A stretch of DNA of 55,005 nt, from assembly GCF_004353505.1 (NCBI RefSeq), contig NZ_SMNQ01000030.1, positions 1 through 55,005 on the forward strand. Reading direction: 5' to 3'. The notes under the pieces are model-generated. The model made no database searches, was not told the DNA's origin, and saw only the letters and a program-made list of their open reading frames with translations. A program made the translations under genes and the position numbers. This DNA is from Streptomyces sp. WAC05374. Lineage in GTDB: Bacteria; Actinomycetota; Actinomycetes; Streptomycetales; Streptomycetaceae. Every line of letters starts with the position of its first letter. Positions within the stretch are counted from its first letter, which is position 1. Positions 32,982 through 42,323 of this stretch are shown one piece after another.

Positions 32982-33163
32982 TACGCGGGCGGTGGAGGCG
33001 GGTACGGCCGCACAACCGCGTACCGATCCGCCCGAGCATCCGTTCCCGCCGGCCCGGGCTGGCCTAGGATGCCCGTGGCGACGTCAGAGCCACCGTCCAA
33101 CTACGTGCCGTCACCGGGTGTTTGCCACATGCGTCCGGCCGGCCGTGACCGAAGGGAACCGTG

Positions 33164-33397
33164 ATGGGGAGCGCAGAGGAGAAGGACGCGCTGTACGCGC
33201 TCGACATTTCCGACGTCGAGTGGCAGGGCGCCCCCGGTACGAGCGCGGACGAGGAGCGCGTGGAGATCGCCCACCTTCCGGGCGGTGCCGTGGCCATGCG
33301 CTCGTCCCTGGACCCGGACACCGTCCTGCGGTACACGGAGGCCGAATGGCGCGCGTTCGTGCTCGGCGCGCGTGACGGGGAGTTCGACCTGCGGTGA
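33164..33397 (+). CDS. DUF397-like small protein
   Basis: A 77-aa protein whose C-terminal half (VEIAHLPGGAVAMRSSLDP, then VLRYTEAEWRAFVLGARDGEFD) matches the usual DUF397 pattern of Streptomyces. DUF397 proteins are normally encoded beside a helix-turn-helix regulator and act with it; no such regulator is next to this gene. The N-terminal part (DALYALDISDVEWQGAPGTS) is also family-like. The start is ATG 33164, or GTG one codon before, with AAGGGAA upstream. A TAGGAT hexamer at 33065-33070 may be its -10 box. Confidence 0.8.
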   Translation: MGSAEEKDALYALDISDVEWQGAPGTSADEERVEIAHLPGGAVAMRSSLDPDTVLRYTEAEWRAFVLGARDGEFDLR

Positions 33398-33745
33398 GGG
33401 GCCGGGCGGCCGGTTGATGCCGCGTGATGTCGAGACCCGATCGTTGAGAACCCCCACCGGAGGGCAGCGGCGCCCGACTTGCTCCTGATCGCCCCGGTTC
33501 GCACGGCCGCATTTCTCACACTCCGCCGCACCGGCGCGACCTGTGGGCGGGGCGGGAAGCGCGGGACGGCGGGAGACCACCGGGCGGGCCTGCCGGGCGA
33601 GTGGTGTTGGCGATTAGGGTGGGTGAGGGCGCGGCGCGGGTTTGCGGTCATGCCGCCACGTCCCCGGGGGAGAGCCGGGCCGATCGGAAAACGGTGGCCC
33701 CCACCCACGACGGCACAAGGGTGCTCGACCACACCAGGAGGCAAA
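33398..33745. other. Intergenic region before the EspI-like gene
   Basis: 348 bp with no credible gene. TAGGGT at 33615-33620 is a possible -10 for the downstream gene, without a clear -35. Open frames here in either strand lack ribosome-binding sites and normal codon pattern. Confidence 0.4.
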
Positions 33746-36490
33746 GTGAACGGCGATCGGGACGACATCCACGGGAGCTGGAACATTCCCGTCGAGGAGT
33801 CCGACGCGGATCCCGCCGAGATGACGGGTGAGTTCACCATCGACTACACGCCGCCTGCCTGGTACACGCAGAACGCGGGCGACACGTCGTCGGGTGGCGG
33901 GGCGTCGGCCACACCGCCGGTGACGCCTCCCGTGACACCTCCCCCGCCGCCGAGCGGGGCGACCCCGGTGGCGGTGCCGCCGCCGGGCGGGTACGAGCCG
34001 GACTGGGCGCCCGGAGCGGCGCCGGCACCCGTCGTGCCTCCGGTGCCGGAGGCTCCGGCCGCTCCGGCGCCTGCTCCCGCGCCCGCTCCCGCTGAGGCGG
34101 CGCCCCCCGTGGCGGCCGAGCAGCGGGAGGACGAGGCACCGCAGCCGTTCGGGGGCGGTGATGTGGAGAGCGGCGCCACCATGCGCTTCTCCCCCGCTGC
34201 CCTGAAGCGCGAGATGGCGGAGATCGCCGAGCGGGAGGCGGCGAAGTCGGGCGAGCCGGAGGCGGAAGACGCCGGGACCGGGACCGAGGCCGCCGAGGAG
34301 ACCGCTCCGGTGGACGGCCCGGCCGGGACCGCCGAAGCCGAGGCACCGGTGGCGGAGGCCGCCGCGGAGGCCCCCCGGGCCCCTGAGGCCGCCGAGGCCG
34401 CACCCCAGGACGCCGCCCCGCAGGACACCGCACCTCACGACACCGCACCTCACGACACCCCGCCCCAGGACGCCCCGCCGCACGCCGCCGCGCCGCAGGA
34501 CGCCGCCGTCCCGCCCGCGCCCGAGCAGGCCCAGCCGTGGTCTCCCGTACCGGGCCAGCAGGGCGCCGGACTGCCGCCGCTGCCGCCCGCGTTCCAGCCG
34601 GCCACGCCCACGGGTGCGCCGACCGGTGCCCCGCAGTGGCCCGCGCAGTCGGCGCCGCCCCAGGAGCAGCCGGCTCCCCCCGCCCAGGCCCCCGCCCCCG
34701 CCGCGCCGCTGCCGCCGCAGGCGCCCGCGCCCCAGGGCGGGTACGGCTTCCCGCACCCCGGCCAGCCCCAGCCCCAGCCCGCGCAGCAGCCGCCCGTGCC
34801 GCAGCAGGGCGGGTACGGCTTCCCCCAGCCCGGCCAGCCCTATGCGGCACAGCCCCAGCCCGGCCAGCCCCAGCCCCAGCCCGGGCAGCCCCAGCCCCTG
34901 CAGCCGCCCGCGCCGCAGCCGCCCGCGCCGCAGCAGGGTGGGTACGGGTTCCCCCAGCAGGCCCCCGCGCCCCAGGGCGGGTACGGCTTCCCGCACCCCG
35001 GCCAGCAGCCGCAGCCCGGCCAGCAACCGCCGCAGCAGCCGCAGCCGCCCGCGCAGCAGCCGCCCGTGGACCCGCGGACCGGCCAGGCGTGGCCCACGTC
35101 CGTCACGCACGACCAGCGCGAGCGGTCCGTGCCCGGCGCGCCGCTCGGTTACACGGCGGCCGTCGAGTTGTCCTCCGACCGCCTGCTGCGCAACAACAAG
35201 CAGAAGGCCAAGTCCAGCCGCAATCCCTCCGCCGCCGCGCGGTTCAAGCTGGGCGGCAAGAAGGAGGAGGCGGAGCGGCAGCGGAAGCTGGAGCTGATCC
35301 GTACGCCGGTGCTGTCCTGCTACCGGATCGCGGTCATCTCCCTCAAGGGCGGTGTCGGCAAGACCACGACGACCACCGCGCTCGGTGCCACCCTGGCGAC
35401 CGAGCGGCAGGACAAGATCCTGGCGATCGACGCCAACCCGGACGCCGGTACGCTCGGCCGGCGCGTGCGCCGCGAGACCGGGGCGACCATCCGGGACCTG
35501 GTCCAGGCGATCCCGTACCTCAACTCGTACATGGACATCCGCCGCTTCACCTCGCAGGCGCCCTCCGGTCTGGAGATCATCGCCAACGACGTGGACCCGG
35601 CCGTCTCGACGACGTTCAACGACGAGGACTACCGGCGGGCGATCGACGTCCTGGGCAAGCAGTACCCGATCATCCTCACGGACTCGGGCACGGGCCTGCT
35701 CTACAGCGCGATGCGCGGCGTGCTGGACCTCGCGGACCAGCTCATCATCATCTCCACCCCGTCCGTCGACGGTGCGTCCAGTGCGTCGACGACGCTCGAC
35801 TGGCTCTCCGCGCACGGGTACGCCGACCTGGTGCAGCGGTCGATCACGGTGATCTCGGGTGTCCGCGAGACCGGCAAGATGATCAAGGTCGACGACATCG
35901 TGCAGCACTTCGAGACGCGCTGCCGCGGGGTCGTCGTGGTGCCGTTCGACGAGCACCTGGCGGCGGGCGCCGAGGTGGACCTGGACATGATGCGGCCGAA
36001 GACGCGGGAGGCGTACTTCAACCTCTCCGCGATGGTCGCCGAGGACTTCGTACGGGCGCAGCAGGCGCAGGGGCTGTGGACCGGCGACGGCCAGGGCTCC
36101 ATGCCGCCCCAGATGGCCCCGCCGGTCCCCGGGCAGCCCATGCCCGGCCAGCAGCCCTACCCGCCGCAGGGCTGGCAGCCGCAACCGCAGCCGGGGCAGC
36201 CCATGCCCCCGGCGCAGCAGCCGTACCCGCCCCAGGCCCAGCCGCAGCCCCACGCCGGTCAGCCGCAGCCCACTCACCCGCACCCGGGCCGGCCCCAGCC
36301 CCACCCCGGCGCCCACCCCCACGAAGCCCAGCCGAACCCCCAGGCCCAGCCGCAGCCCCACGCCCAGAACCAGAACCACGCCCAGCCCCATCCCCAGAAC
36401 CAGCCCCTCCCCCACCCCGCCCAGCCGCAGCCCCACCCCGGGTGGCCGCAGCAGCAGCCCCCGCAGGCGCCGCCAGCCCCTCAGCAGTAA
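33746..36490 (+). CDS. EspI-like MinD/ParA ATPase with Pro/Gln-rich flanks
   Basis: A 914-aa protein. Residues 1 to about 500 are disordered and Pro/Ala/Gln-rich, with repeats such as GGYGFPHPGQ and GGYGFPQPGQ. About 520-795 is a MinD/ParA-type ATPase with deviant Walker A KGGVGKTTTT (about 533), Walker B-like PIILTDSGTGL and a SxPSVDGASSASTTL switch region. About 800-914 is Pro/Gln/His-rich. Mycobacterial EspI of ESX-1 has the same Pro-rich plus MinD-like layout and modulates secretion when ATP is low. The GTG start has a perfect AGGAGG 4 nt upstream. It is located at the edge of the ESX locus. Confidence 0.88.
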   Translation: MNGDRDDIHGSWNIPVEESDADPAEMTGEFTIDYTPPAWYTQNAGDTSSGGGASATPPVTPPVTPPPPPSGATPVAVPPPGGYEPDWAPGAAPAPVVPPVPEAPAAPAPAPAPAPAEAAPPVAAEQREDEAPQPFGGGDVESGATMRFSPAALKREMAEIAEREAAKSGEPEAEDAGTGTEAAEETAPVDGPAGTAEAEAPVAEAAAEAPRAPEAAEAAPQDAAPQDTAPHDTAPHDTPPQDAPPHAAAPQDAAVPPAPEQAQPWSPVPGQQGAGLPPLPPAFQPATPTGAPTGAPQWPAQSAPPQEQPAPPAQAPAPAAPLPPQAPAPQGGYGFPHPGQPQPQPAQQPPVPQQGGYGFPQPGQPYAAQPQPGQPQPQPGQPQPLQPPAPQPPAPQQGGYGFPQQAPAPQGGYGFPHPGQQPQPGQQPPQQPQPPAQQPPVDPRTGQAWPTSVTHDQRERSVPGAPLGYTAAVELSSDRLLRNNKQKAKSSRNPSAAARFKLGGKKEEAERQRKLELIRTPVLSCYRIAVISLKGGVGKTTTTTALGATLATERQDKILAIDANPDAGTLGRRVRRETGATIRDLVQAIPYLNSYMDIRRFTSQAPSGLEIIANDVDPAVSTTFNDEDYRRAIDVLGKQYPIILTDSGTGLLYSAMRGVLDLADQLIIISTPSVDGASSASTTLDWLSAHGYADLVQRSITVISGVRETGKMIKVDDIVQHFETRCRGVVVVPFDEHLAAGAEVDLDMMRPKTREAYFNLSAMVAEDFVRAQQAQGLWTGDGQGSMPPQMAPPVPGQPMPGQQPYPPQGWQPQPQPGQPMPPAQQPYPPQAQPQPHAGQPQPTHPHPGRPQPHPGAHPHEAQPNPQAQPQPHAQNQNHAQPHPQNQPLPHPAQPQPHPGWPQQQPPQAPPAPQQ

Positions 36491-36512
36491 GGCGGCAGAG
36501 GACTGGACCAAT

Positions 36513-36546
36513 GAGGGCCCACACCGTGACCACGGTGCGGGCCCTC
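36513..36546 (+). terminator. Terminator after the EspI-like gene
   Basis: 16-nt arms (GAGGGCCCACACCGTG at 36513-36528; partner 36531-36546) pair with one mismatch; the innermost bases open to form the loop. It starts 22 nt past the stop codon. Confidence 0.75.
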
Positions 36547-36584
36547 GCCGTATTTCCGCAGCACACAAGCGGTTTGACGACTCG

Positions 36585-36614
36585 TTGACTCGGCTACATC
36601 CCCGCTGATAGACC
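36585..36614 (+). promoter_or_regulatory. Candidate promoter of the oligopeptide ABC operon
   Basis: TTGACT (36585-36590), an 18-nt spacer, then TAGACC (36609-36614), about 46 bp before the binding-protein ATG. An overlapping TTGACG/TACATC pair (36574 and 36595) with a 15-nt spacer is a weaker alternative. Confidence 0.45.
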
Positions 36615-36660
36615 TTCGCTTCACCTGCTGGCGCCCCAAGATCAACGCGAGGTCAACCTC

Positions 36661-38472
36661 ATGGTCATCATGGCTCCACACCGCTCACTCCGCCTGCTCC
36701 TCGCCTCAGTCGTCACCGTCGCCCCCCTCGCCATCGGCGGGCCCGCTCAGGCGGACGAGGCGGACGGCACGTCCGTCCTCACCGTGGCCGTCTCGCAGAG
36801 CGTGGACTCCCTGAGCCCCTTCCTCGCGCAGCGGCTGGTCTCCACCAGCATCCACCGGCTCACCTACGAGTACTTGACCAACTACGACGCCAAGGACGCG
36901 CGGACCGTCCCCGGTCTCGCCACCGCGTGGAAGTCGTCGCCGGACAAGCTGACGTGGACGTACACCATCCGGTCCGACTCGATGTGGTCGGACGGCAAGC
37001 AGGCCACCGCCGAGGACGCCGCCTGGACCTTCAACACGATGATGACGGACGAGAACGCGGCCACCGCCAACGGCAGCTTCACCGCCAACTTCGAGAAGGT
37101 CACCGCGCCCGACCCGAGGACGCTGGTCATCAGGCTGAAGAAGCCCCAGGCCACCATGACGGCCCTGGACGTGCCGATCGTGCCCAAGCACGTCTGGGAG
37201 AAGGTCGGGGACTTCTCGAAGTTCAACAACGACAAGCAGTTCCCGATCGTCGGCAACGGCCCCTTCGTGATCACCGACTACAAGGTCGACCAGTACGTGA
37301 AGCTCAAGCCGAACAAGGACTTCTGGCGCGGGGCGCCGAAGTTCGACGAGCTGGTGCTGCGCTACTACAAGGACGGTGACGCCGCCGTGGCCGCCCTCCG
37401 CAAGGGCGAGGTGTCCTTCGTACCGAACCTCACCCCCGCCCAGGCCGCGTCCCTGAAGTCCGCCGAGAACATCAAGGTCAACGACGCGCCCGGCCGCCGC
37501 TTCTTCGCCCTCGCCACCAACCCCGGCGCCCGCGCCAAGGACGGCAGGAAGTTCGGCAACGGCCACCCGGCGCTGCTCGACCCGGCGGTGCGCAAGGCGC
37601 TGTTCCACGCCGTCGACCGCAGGACGATCGTCGACAAGGTCTTCCAGGGCCACGCCGTGGAGGGCGAGGGCTACATCCCGCCCCGCTTCGACACGTACTT
37701 CTGGAAGCCGGCGACCGCGCAGAAGATCGCCTACGACCCCTCCAAGGCCGAGCAGATCCTCGAACGGGCCGGATACCGCAAGAACAGCAGCGGCAAGCGC
37801 GTCGGCAAGGACGGGAAGCCGCTCGACTTCCGCATCCTGTGCCACGCCACGGACCCCCACGACAAGGCGGTCGGCAAGTACCTCCAGGAGTGGTGGGGCG
37901 AGCTGGGCATCGGACTGAAGGTCGACTGCCTCGACAACGTCTCCGACCCATGGCTCAAGGGTGACTACGACCTCGCCTTCGACGGCTGGTCGGTCAACCC
38001 CGACCCCGACTTCGTCCTGTCCATCCACACCTGCGCGGCGCTGCCCGCCACCCCCAAGGACACGGGCGCGACCGACAACTTCATCTGCGACAAGCGGTAC
38101 GACGAGCTGTACGCCAAGCAGGCGGTCGAGTACGACACCGCCCAACGCGCCGCTCTGGTGCGGCAGTTGCAGTCGCGGCTGTACGACACCGGTTACATGA
38201 ACGTCATGGCGTACCCCAACGCGGTCGAGGCGTACCGCACCGACCACATCGCGTCGATCACCACCATGCCGTCCGACGGCGGCAACATCTACGGCCAGGA
38301 CGGCTACTGGAGCTGGTGGTCCGCGCGGCCGGCCGCCGACGGCGGCGCCGACGACGACTCCGGCTCGCCGGCCGGCATGTGGATCGGGGTGGGCGCCGCC
38401 GCGGCCGTCCTCCTCGCCGTGGGCGTGTGGACCGCCGCACGCCGCCGCTCCACCGCCGACGACCGCGAGTAG
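36661..38472 (+). CDS. Oligopeptide-type ABC transporter substrate-binding protein, C-terminally anchored
   Basis: A 603-aa family 5 solute-binding protein (Dpp/Opp type). The signal peptide is cleaved around GGPAQADEADG (residue about 30), with no lipobox Cys. The family core is clear (ATAWKSSPDKLTWTYTIRSDSMWSDGKQATAEDAAWTF; NGPFVITDYKVDQYVKLKPNKDFW). The end has a Gly/Asp-rich linker, a membrane helix (AGMWIGVGAAAAVLLAVGVW, about 570-590) and RRR, so it is tethered by a C-terminal helix rather than by lipid. GAGGT lies 8 nt before the ATG. First of five rightward genes. Confidence 0.93.
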   Translation: MVIMAPHRSLRLLLASVVTVAPLAIGGPAQADEADGTSVLTVAVSQSVDSLSPFLAQRLVSTSIHRLTYEYLTNYDAKDARTVPGLATAWKSSPDKLTWTYTIRSDSMWSDGKQATAEDAAWTFNTMMTDENAATANGSFTANFEKVTAPDPRTLVIRLKKPQATMTALDVPIVPKHVWEKVGDFSKFNNDKQFPIVGNGPFVITDYKVDQYVKLKPNKDFWRGAPKFDELVLRYYKDGDAAVAALRKGEVSFVPNLTPAQAASLKSAENIKVNDAPGRRFFALATNPGARAKDGRKFGNGHPALLDPAVRKALFHAVDRRTIVDKVFQGHAVEGEGYIPPRFDTYFWKPATAQKIAYDPSKAEQILERAGYRKNSSGKRVGKDGKPLDFRILCHATDPHDKAVGKYLQEWWGELGIGLKVDCLDNVSDPWLKGDYDLAFDGWSVNPDPDFVLSIHTCAALPATPKDTGATDNFICDKRYDELYAKQAVEYDTAQRAALVRQLQSRLYDTGYMNVMAYPNAVEAYRTDHIASITTMPSDGGNIYGQDGYWSWWSARPAADGGADDDSGSPAGMWIGVGAAAAVLLAVGVWTAARRRSTADDRE

Positions 38473-38474
38473 CC

Positions 38475-39509
38475 ATGACGACAGCCGGCACGACCGCCGG
38501 GGCGGTGGCCAAGCGCCCCGGCGGGATCACCACCACCGCGTATCCGCGCTACCTGGCGGGCAAGCTGGGCGGCGCGGCCGTCTCCCTCCTCGCCGTGCTC
38601 GTCACCAGCTTCTTCCTCTTCCGGATCATCCCCGGCGACCCGGTCAGGGCGATGACGCACGGCGTACCGACGTCCGCCGAGCAGATGGCCACGCTGCGAC
38701 GCCAGTTCGGGCTGGACCAGCCGCTGTGGCAGCAGTTCACGGACTACTGCGCCAAGGCGCTGACCGGCGACCTCGGCATGTCGTACCAGTTCCGCGCGCC
38801 GGTCGGCGAGCTGATCGCCGCCAAGTTCCCCGCGACCCTGCTCCTCACCGGTGTCGCCGTCGTCGTCTACTCGGCGCTCGGGCTGTGGCTCGGGACCCGC
38901 TCGGCCTGGCGCCACGGCAGCCCCGGCGACCGGCTCAGCACCGGTATCGCGCTCACACTCTGGTCGGTGCCGTCGTTCTGGCTGGGGCTGCTGCTCATCA
39001 TCGTCTTCTCGGTGGGCATCGGACCGGTCCCCGGCATGTTCCCGACGGGCGGCATGCAGTCCGGTGACGAGACGGGCCTCGCGTACGTCCTCGACGTCGC
39101 CCACCACATGGTGCTGCCCGTCCTCACGCTGGTCGCCGTCGGGTACGCGCAGACGCTGCTGGTGATGCGCGCCTCGCTGCTCGACGAGATGGGCGGCGAC
39201 TACCTGACCACCGCGCGGGCGAAGGGGCTGCGGGACGACGTGGTGCGCCGCCGGCACGCCGTGCCGAACGCCCTGCTGCCGACCGTGACGATGATCTTCA
39301 TCAACCTGGGGCACGTGGCCGCCGGATCGATCCTCGTCGAGACGGTGTTCTCCTGGCCCGGGCTGGGAGGCCTGTTCTACCAGGCGCTGTCCGTGCCCGA
39401 TCTGCCGCTCGTCCAGGGCCTGTTCGTCGTCTTCGCGGGCGCGATGATCGTGACGAACCTGCTCGCGGACCTCCTGTACCCGCTGCTCGATCCCCGGGTG
39501 GGCCGATGA
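38475..39509 (+). CDS. Oligopeptide-type ABC transporter permease (DppB/OppB family)
   Basis: A 344-aa integral membrane protein with about six helices. The first lies at about residues 32-52 (AVSLLAVLVTSFFLFRIIPGDPVRAM, with the family RxxPGDP). The EAA-type cytosolic loop is GGDYLTTARAKGLRDDVVRRRHAVPNALLP. The ATG at 38475 is 3 nt after the binding-protein stop; upstream in-frame sequence overlaps that gene and is not used. It pairs with the next permease. Confidence 0.94.
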   Translation: MTTAGTTAGAVAKRPGGITTTAYPRYLAGKLGGAAVSLLAVLVTSFFLFRIIPGDPVRAMTHGVPTSAEQMATLRRQFGLDQPLWQQFTDYCAKALTGDLGMSYQFRAPVGELIAAKFPATLLLTGVAVVVYSALGLWLGTRSAWRHGSPGDRLSTGIALTLWSVPSFWLGLLLIIVFSVGIGPVPGMFPTGGMQSGDETGLAYVLDVAHHMVLPVLTLVAVGYAQTLLVMRASLLDEMGGDYLTTARAKGLRDDVVRRRHAVPNALLPTVTMIFINLGHVAAGSILVETVFSWPGLGGLFYQALSVPDLPLVQGLFVVFAGAMIVTNLLADLLYPLLDPRVGR

Positions 39510-40390
39510 CTTCTCTGACATGGGCCAGGCGACGCGCCTCGGCGGCGCGCTTCTGGAACCAGTACCGCAGGCAGCGCGCCGGGCTGTACGGGCTCGGTGC
39601 CCTCGCCCTGATCGGCCTCGCCGCGCTCACGGCGCCGTGGCTCGTCGGCGGCGACGTGCAGAGCGTGACCGGCGCGCCCGGCACGGCCCTGGAGTCGCCG
39701 AGCGCCCGGTTCCCGCTCGGTACCGATCAGTTCGGGAGGTCGCTGCTCGGTCTGCTGGTGTGGGGGGCGCGTGTCTCGCTCACGGTCGGGCTGCTCGCGG
39801 CGGCGCTGTCGGTCGCCATCGGCACGCTCGTCGGCATCGTCGCGGGCCACTTCGGCGGCTGGTTCGCCACGCTGTCCATGCGCGTCACCGACTGGTTCCT
39901 GGTGATGCCGTCACTGGTGCTGGCGATCGTGCTGGCCACGGTGATGTCACGGAGCATGTGGACGGTGGTCCTGGCCATCGGGATCGCGAGCTGGCCCACC
40001 ACCGCCCGCCTCGTCCGCGCCCAGACCATCGCGGTCGAGTCCCGGCCGTACATCGAGCGCGCGCGGGCGCTCGGCGGCGGCCACGGACACATCATGGGCC
40101 GCCACGTCCTGCCCAACGTGATGCCCCTGGTGCTGGCGCAGACCACCCTGTGCATCTCCACCGCCATCCTCACCGAGGCCACGCTCGCCTTCCTCGGCCT
40201 GGGCGATCCGACGGTCGTCTCCTGGGGCGGCATGCTCCAGGACGCGCGGGAGGCGGGTGCGGTCTCGTCCGGGCACTGGTGGTACCTGGCGCCGCCCGGC
40301 ATCGCCATCGCCGTCGTCGCCCTCGCCTTCACCCTGTGCGGGCGGGCGATCGAGTCGGTACTCAACCCGAAGCTGGGGGTGGGGCGTTGA
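39506..40390 (+). CDS. Oligopeptide-type ABC transporter permease (DppC/OppC family)
   Basis: A 294-aa permease. The N-terminal helix follows a short cytosolic lead. The family GTDQFGRSLLGLLVWGARVSL is near residue 72. The EAA loop SRPYIERARALGGGHGHIMGRHVLPN contacts the ATPases, and about five more helices follow. The ATG overlaps the previous stop (ATGA), so it is translationally coupled. Confidence 0.95.
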   Translation: MTSLTWARRRASAARFWNQYRRQRAGLYGLGALALIGLAALTAPWLVGGDVQSVTGAPGTALESPSARFPLGTDQFGRSLLGLLVWGARVSLTVGLLAAALSVAIGTLVGIVAGHFGGWFATLSMRVTDWFLVMPSLVLAIVLATVMSRSMWTVVLAIGIASWPTTARLVRAQTIAVESRPYIERARALGGGHGHIMGRHVLPNVMPLVLAQTTLCISTAILTEATLAFLGLGDPTVVSWGGMLQDAREAGAVSSGHWWYLAPPGIAIAVVALAFTLCGRAIESVLNPKLGVGR

Positions 40391-41355
40391 CCCTCCTCGC
40401 GATCAGTAACCTGCACGTCACCTACGGATCAGGACCGGACGCCGTGCCCGCCGTACGCGGGGTGGACCTGACCGTCGGGGCGGGGCAGAAGCTCGGCGTG
40501 GCGGGCGAGTCGGGGTGCGGCAAGTCGACGCTGGCGCTGGCGCTGCTGCGGCTGCTGCCCGCCTCCGCGCGGATCACCGGTGAGGTCCTGCTGGACGGCG
40601 AGGACGTCCTGACCATGCGGTGGGGCCGTCTGAGGGCCGTACGGTGGGCGGGCGCGTCGATCGTCTTCCAGGGCGCCATGCACTCGCTCAACGCCGTGCA
40701 CCGGATCGGCGACCAGATCGCCGAACCCCTGCTCGTCCACCGTCGGGCCACCCCCGGGGCGGCCCGCACGCGCGTGGGCGAACTGCTGGAACACGTGGGG
40801 CTGCCGGCCGCGCGGGCCACCGCGTACCCGCACGAGCTGTCCGGCGGGCAGCGGCAGCGCGTGATGATCGCCATGGCGCTGGCGTGCGACCCCCGCCTGA
40901 TCGTCGCCGACGAGCCGACGACCGCCCTCGACGTGATGATCCAGGCGCAGATCCTCCGGCTGATCGAGCGGCTGGTCGGCGAGGAGGGCATCAGCCTGGT
41001 GATGATCAGTCACGACCTGGCGGTGCTCGCCGACACGTGCGACCGGCTGGCGGTGATGTACGCGGGCCGGATCGTCGAGGAGGGCCCCGCGCGGGACGTG
41101 TACGACGCGGCCCGGCACCCCTACGGGCGCGCCCTGTCCGCCGCCTTCCCGCGCATCGGCGACCCGGCCTCCCGGCTCGCCCCGCGCGGCCTGCCCGGTG
41201 ACCCGCCCGACCCTGCCGCGCTGCCGTCCGGCTGCACGTTCCACCCGCGCTGCCCGGTGGCGCTGGACTCGTGCGCCTCCGAGGACCCGCCGGTACGGGA
41301 GGCGGCGCCCGGACACCGCGCGGCCTGCGTCCTGACGAACGGGAGCCCCACGTGA
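40387..41355 (+). CDS. Oligopeptide-type ABC transporter ATPase (DppD/OppD family)
   Basis: A 322-aa ABC ATPase with Walker A GESGCGKST (about residue 41), Q-loop IVFQGAMHSLNAVHRIGDQ, signature LSGGQRQR, Walker B LIVADEPTTALD and H-loop ISHDLAVL. The OppD/DppD C-terminal extension has the Cys-rich CTFHPRCPVALDSC, which in relatives binds an iron-sulfur cluster. The TTG start at 40387 overlaps the permease stop (TTGA). No ATG or GTG fits the family N-terminus (LLAISNLHVTYG). Confidence 0.93.
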   Translation: MTLLAISNLHVTYGSGPDAVPAVRGVDLTVGAGQKLGVAGESGCGKSTLALALLRLLPASARITGEVLLDGEDVLTMRWGRLRAVRWAGASIVFQGAMHSLNAVHRIGDQIAEPLLVHRRATPGAARTRVGELLEHVGLPAARATAYPHELSGGQRQRVMIAMALACDPRLIVADEPTTALDVMIQAQILRLIERLVGEEGISLVMISHDLAVLADTCDRLAVMYAGRIVEEGPARDVYDAARHPYGRALSAAFPRIGDPASRLAPRGLPGDPPDPAALPSGCTFHPRCPVALDSCASEDPPVREAAPGHRAACVLTNGSPT

Positions 41356-42323
41356 ACGCCCTGCTGTCCGCCACCGGCCTGCACGTCACGTTCCCCGGCC
41401 GGCGCGGTGACCCCCCGGCCCGCGCCGTGGACGGCGTCGACCTGGACATCGGCGCCGGCGAGATCGTCGCGCTCGTCGGCGAGTCCGGCTGCGGCAAGAC
41501 GACACTGGCCCGCTCGCTGCTGGGCCTGGTCCGCCCCACGTCCGGCTCCGTCACGTTCGCCGGTGCGCCGCTGACGTACCGGAGCGCCGAGCTCAAGGCG
41601 TACCGGCGGCGCGTGCAGCTCGTGCTCCAGGACCCGAGCGGCTCGCTCAACCCGCGGCACACCGTGTACGACGCGGTCGCCGAGGGCCTGCGCATCCACG
41701 GTGTGCCGGGCGACGAGCGTGCCGCGGTCGCCTCCGCGCTCTCGCGTGCCGGGCTGCGGCCGCCGGAGCGGTTCTTCCTGCGCTACCCGCACGAACTGTC
41801 GGGCGGTCAGCGCCAGCGGGTCGTCATCGCGGGCGCCCTCGTCCTCGAACCCGAACTCATCGTCGCGGACGAGCCGGTCGCCTCCCTGGACGCCTCGGTA
41901 CGCGGCGAGGTCCTGGCGCTCCTGCTGCGCCTGCGTACCGAACTCGGCCTGTCCGCGCTGGTCGTGACGCACGACCTGGGGCTGGCGTGGAACATCGCCG
42001 ACCGGGTGGCGGTGATGTACCTGGGGCGCGTGGTGGAGACGGGCACGGTCGAAGAGGTCCTGTCGGCCCCTCGTCACCCGTACACCCGGGCGCTGCTCTC
42101 CGTCCTCCCGGAGTCCCCCACCGATCCGGTGGTCCTCGCGGGTGAACCCCCCGACCCGTCCCGGATCCCGGCCGGGTGCCGCTTCCACGCGCGGTGCCAG
42201 GTGCTGGCGTCCGGCGAGGCGGACCGGGCGGGCCTGGCGGGCGCATGCCGTACGCGGGACCTGCCGGTCCTGGCCGGACGCGGCCGCGCGGCGGCGTGCC
42301 ACGTGCATGGCGGGCCGCCCTGA
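41352..42323 (+). CDS. Oligopeptide-type ABC transporter ATPase (DppF/OppF family)
   Basis: A 323-aa second ABC ATPase with Walker A GESGCGKTT, Q-loop LVLQDPSGSLNPRHTV, signature LSGGQRQR, Walker B LIVADEPVASLD and H-loop VTHDLGLAW. The oligopeptide-type C-terminus has FHARCQ and two further Cys. The GTG start overlaps the preceding stop (GTGA). Last gene of the operon, completing one binding protein, two permeases and two ATPases. Confidence 0.94.
   Translation: MNALLSATGLHVTFPGRRGDPPARAVDGVDLDIGAGEIVALVGESGCGKTTLARSLLGLVRPTSGSVTFAGAPLTYRSAELKAYRRRVQLVLQDPSGSLNPRHTVYDAVAEGLRIHGVPGDERAAVASALSRAGLRPPERFFLRYPHELSGGQRQRVVIAGALVLEPELIVADEPVASLDASVRGEVLALLLRLRTELGLSALVVTHDLGLAWNIADRVAVMYLGRVVETGTVEEVLSAPRHPYTRALLSVLPESPTDPVVLAGEPPDPSRIPAGCRFHARCQVLASGEADRAGLAGACRTRDLPVLAGRGRAAACHVHGGPP

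Noticed and set aside
33614..36568. 984-codon open frame opposite the EspI-like gene
   Set aside because: It is antisense of low-complexity Pro/Gln coding sequence; composition explains the lack of stops.
36649..36660. GAGGT-CA-ACCTC hairpin over the binding-protein ribosome-binding site
   Set aside because: A 5-bp stem with a 2-nt loop is too weak to claim as a regulatory structure.
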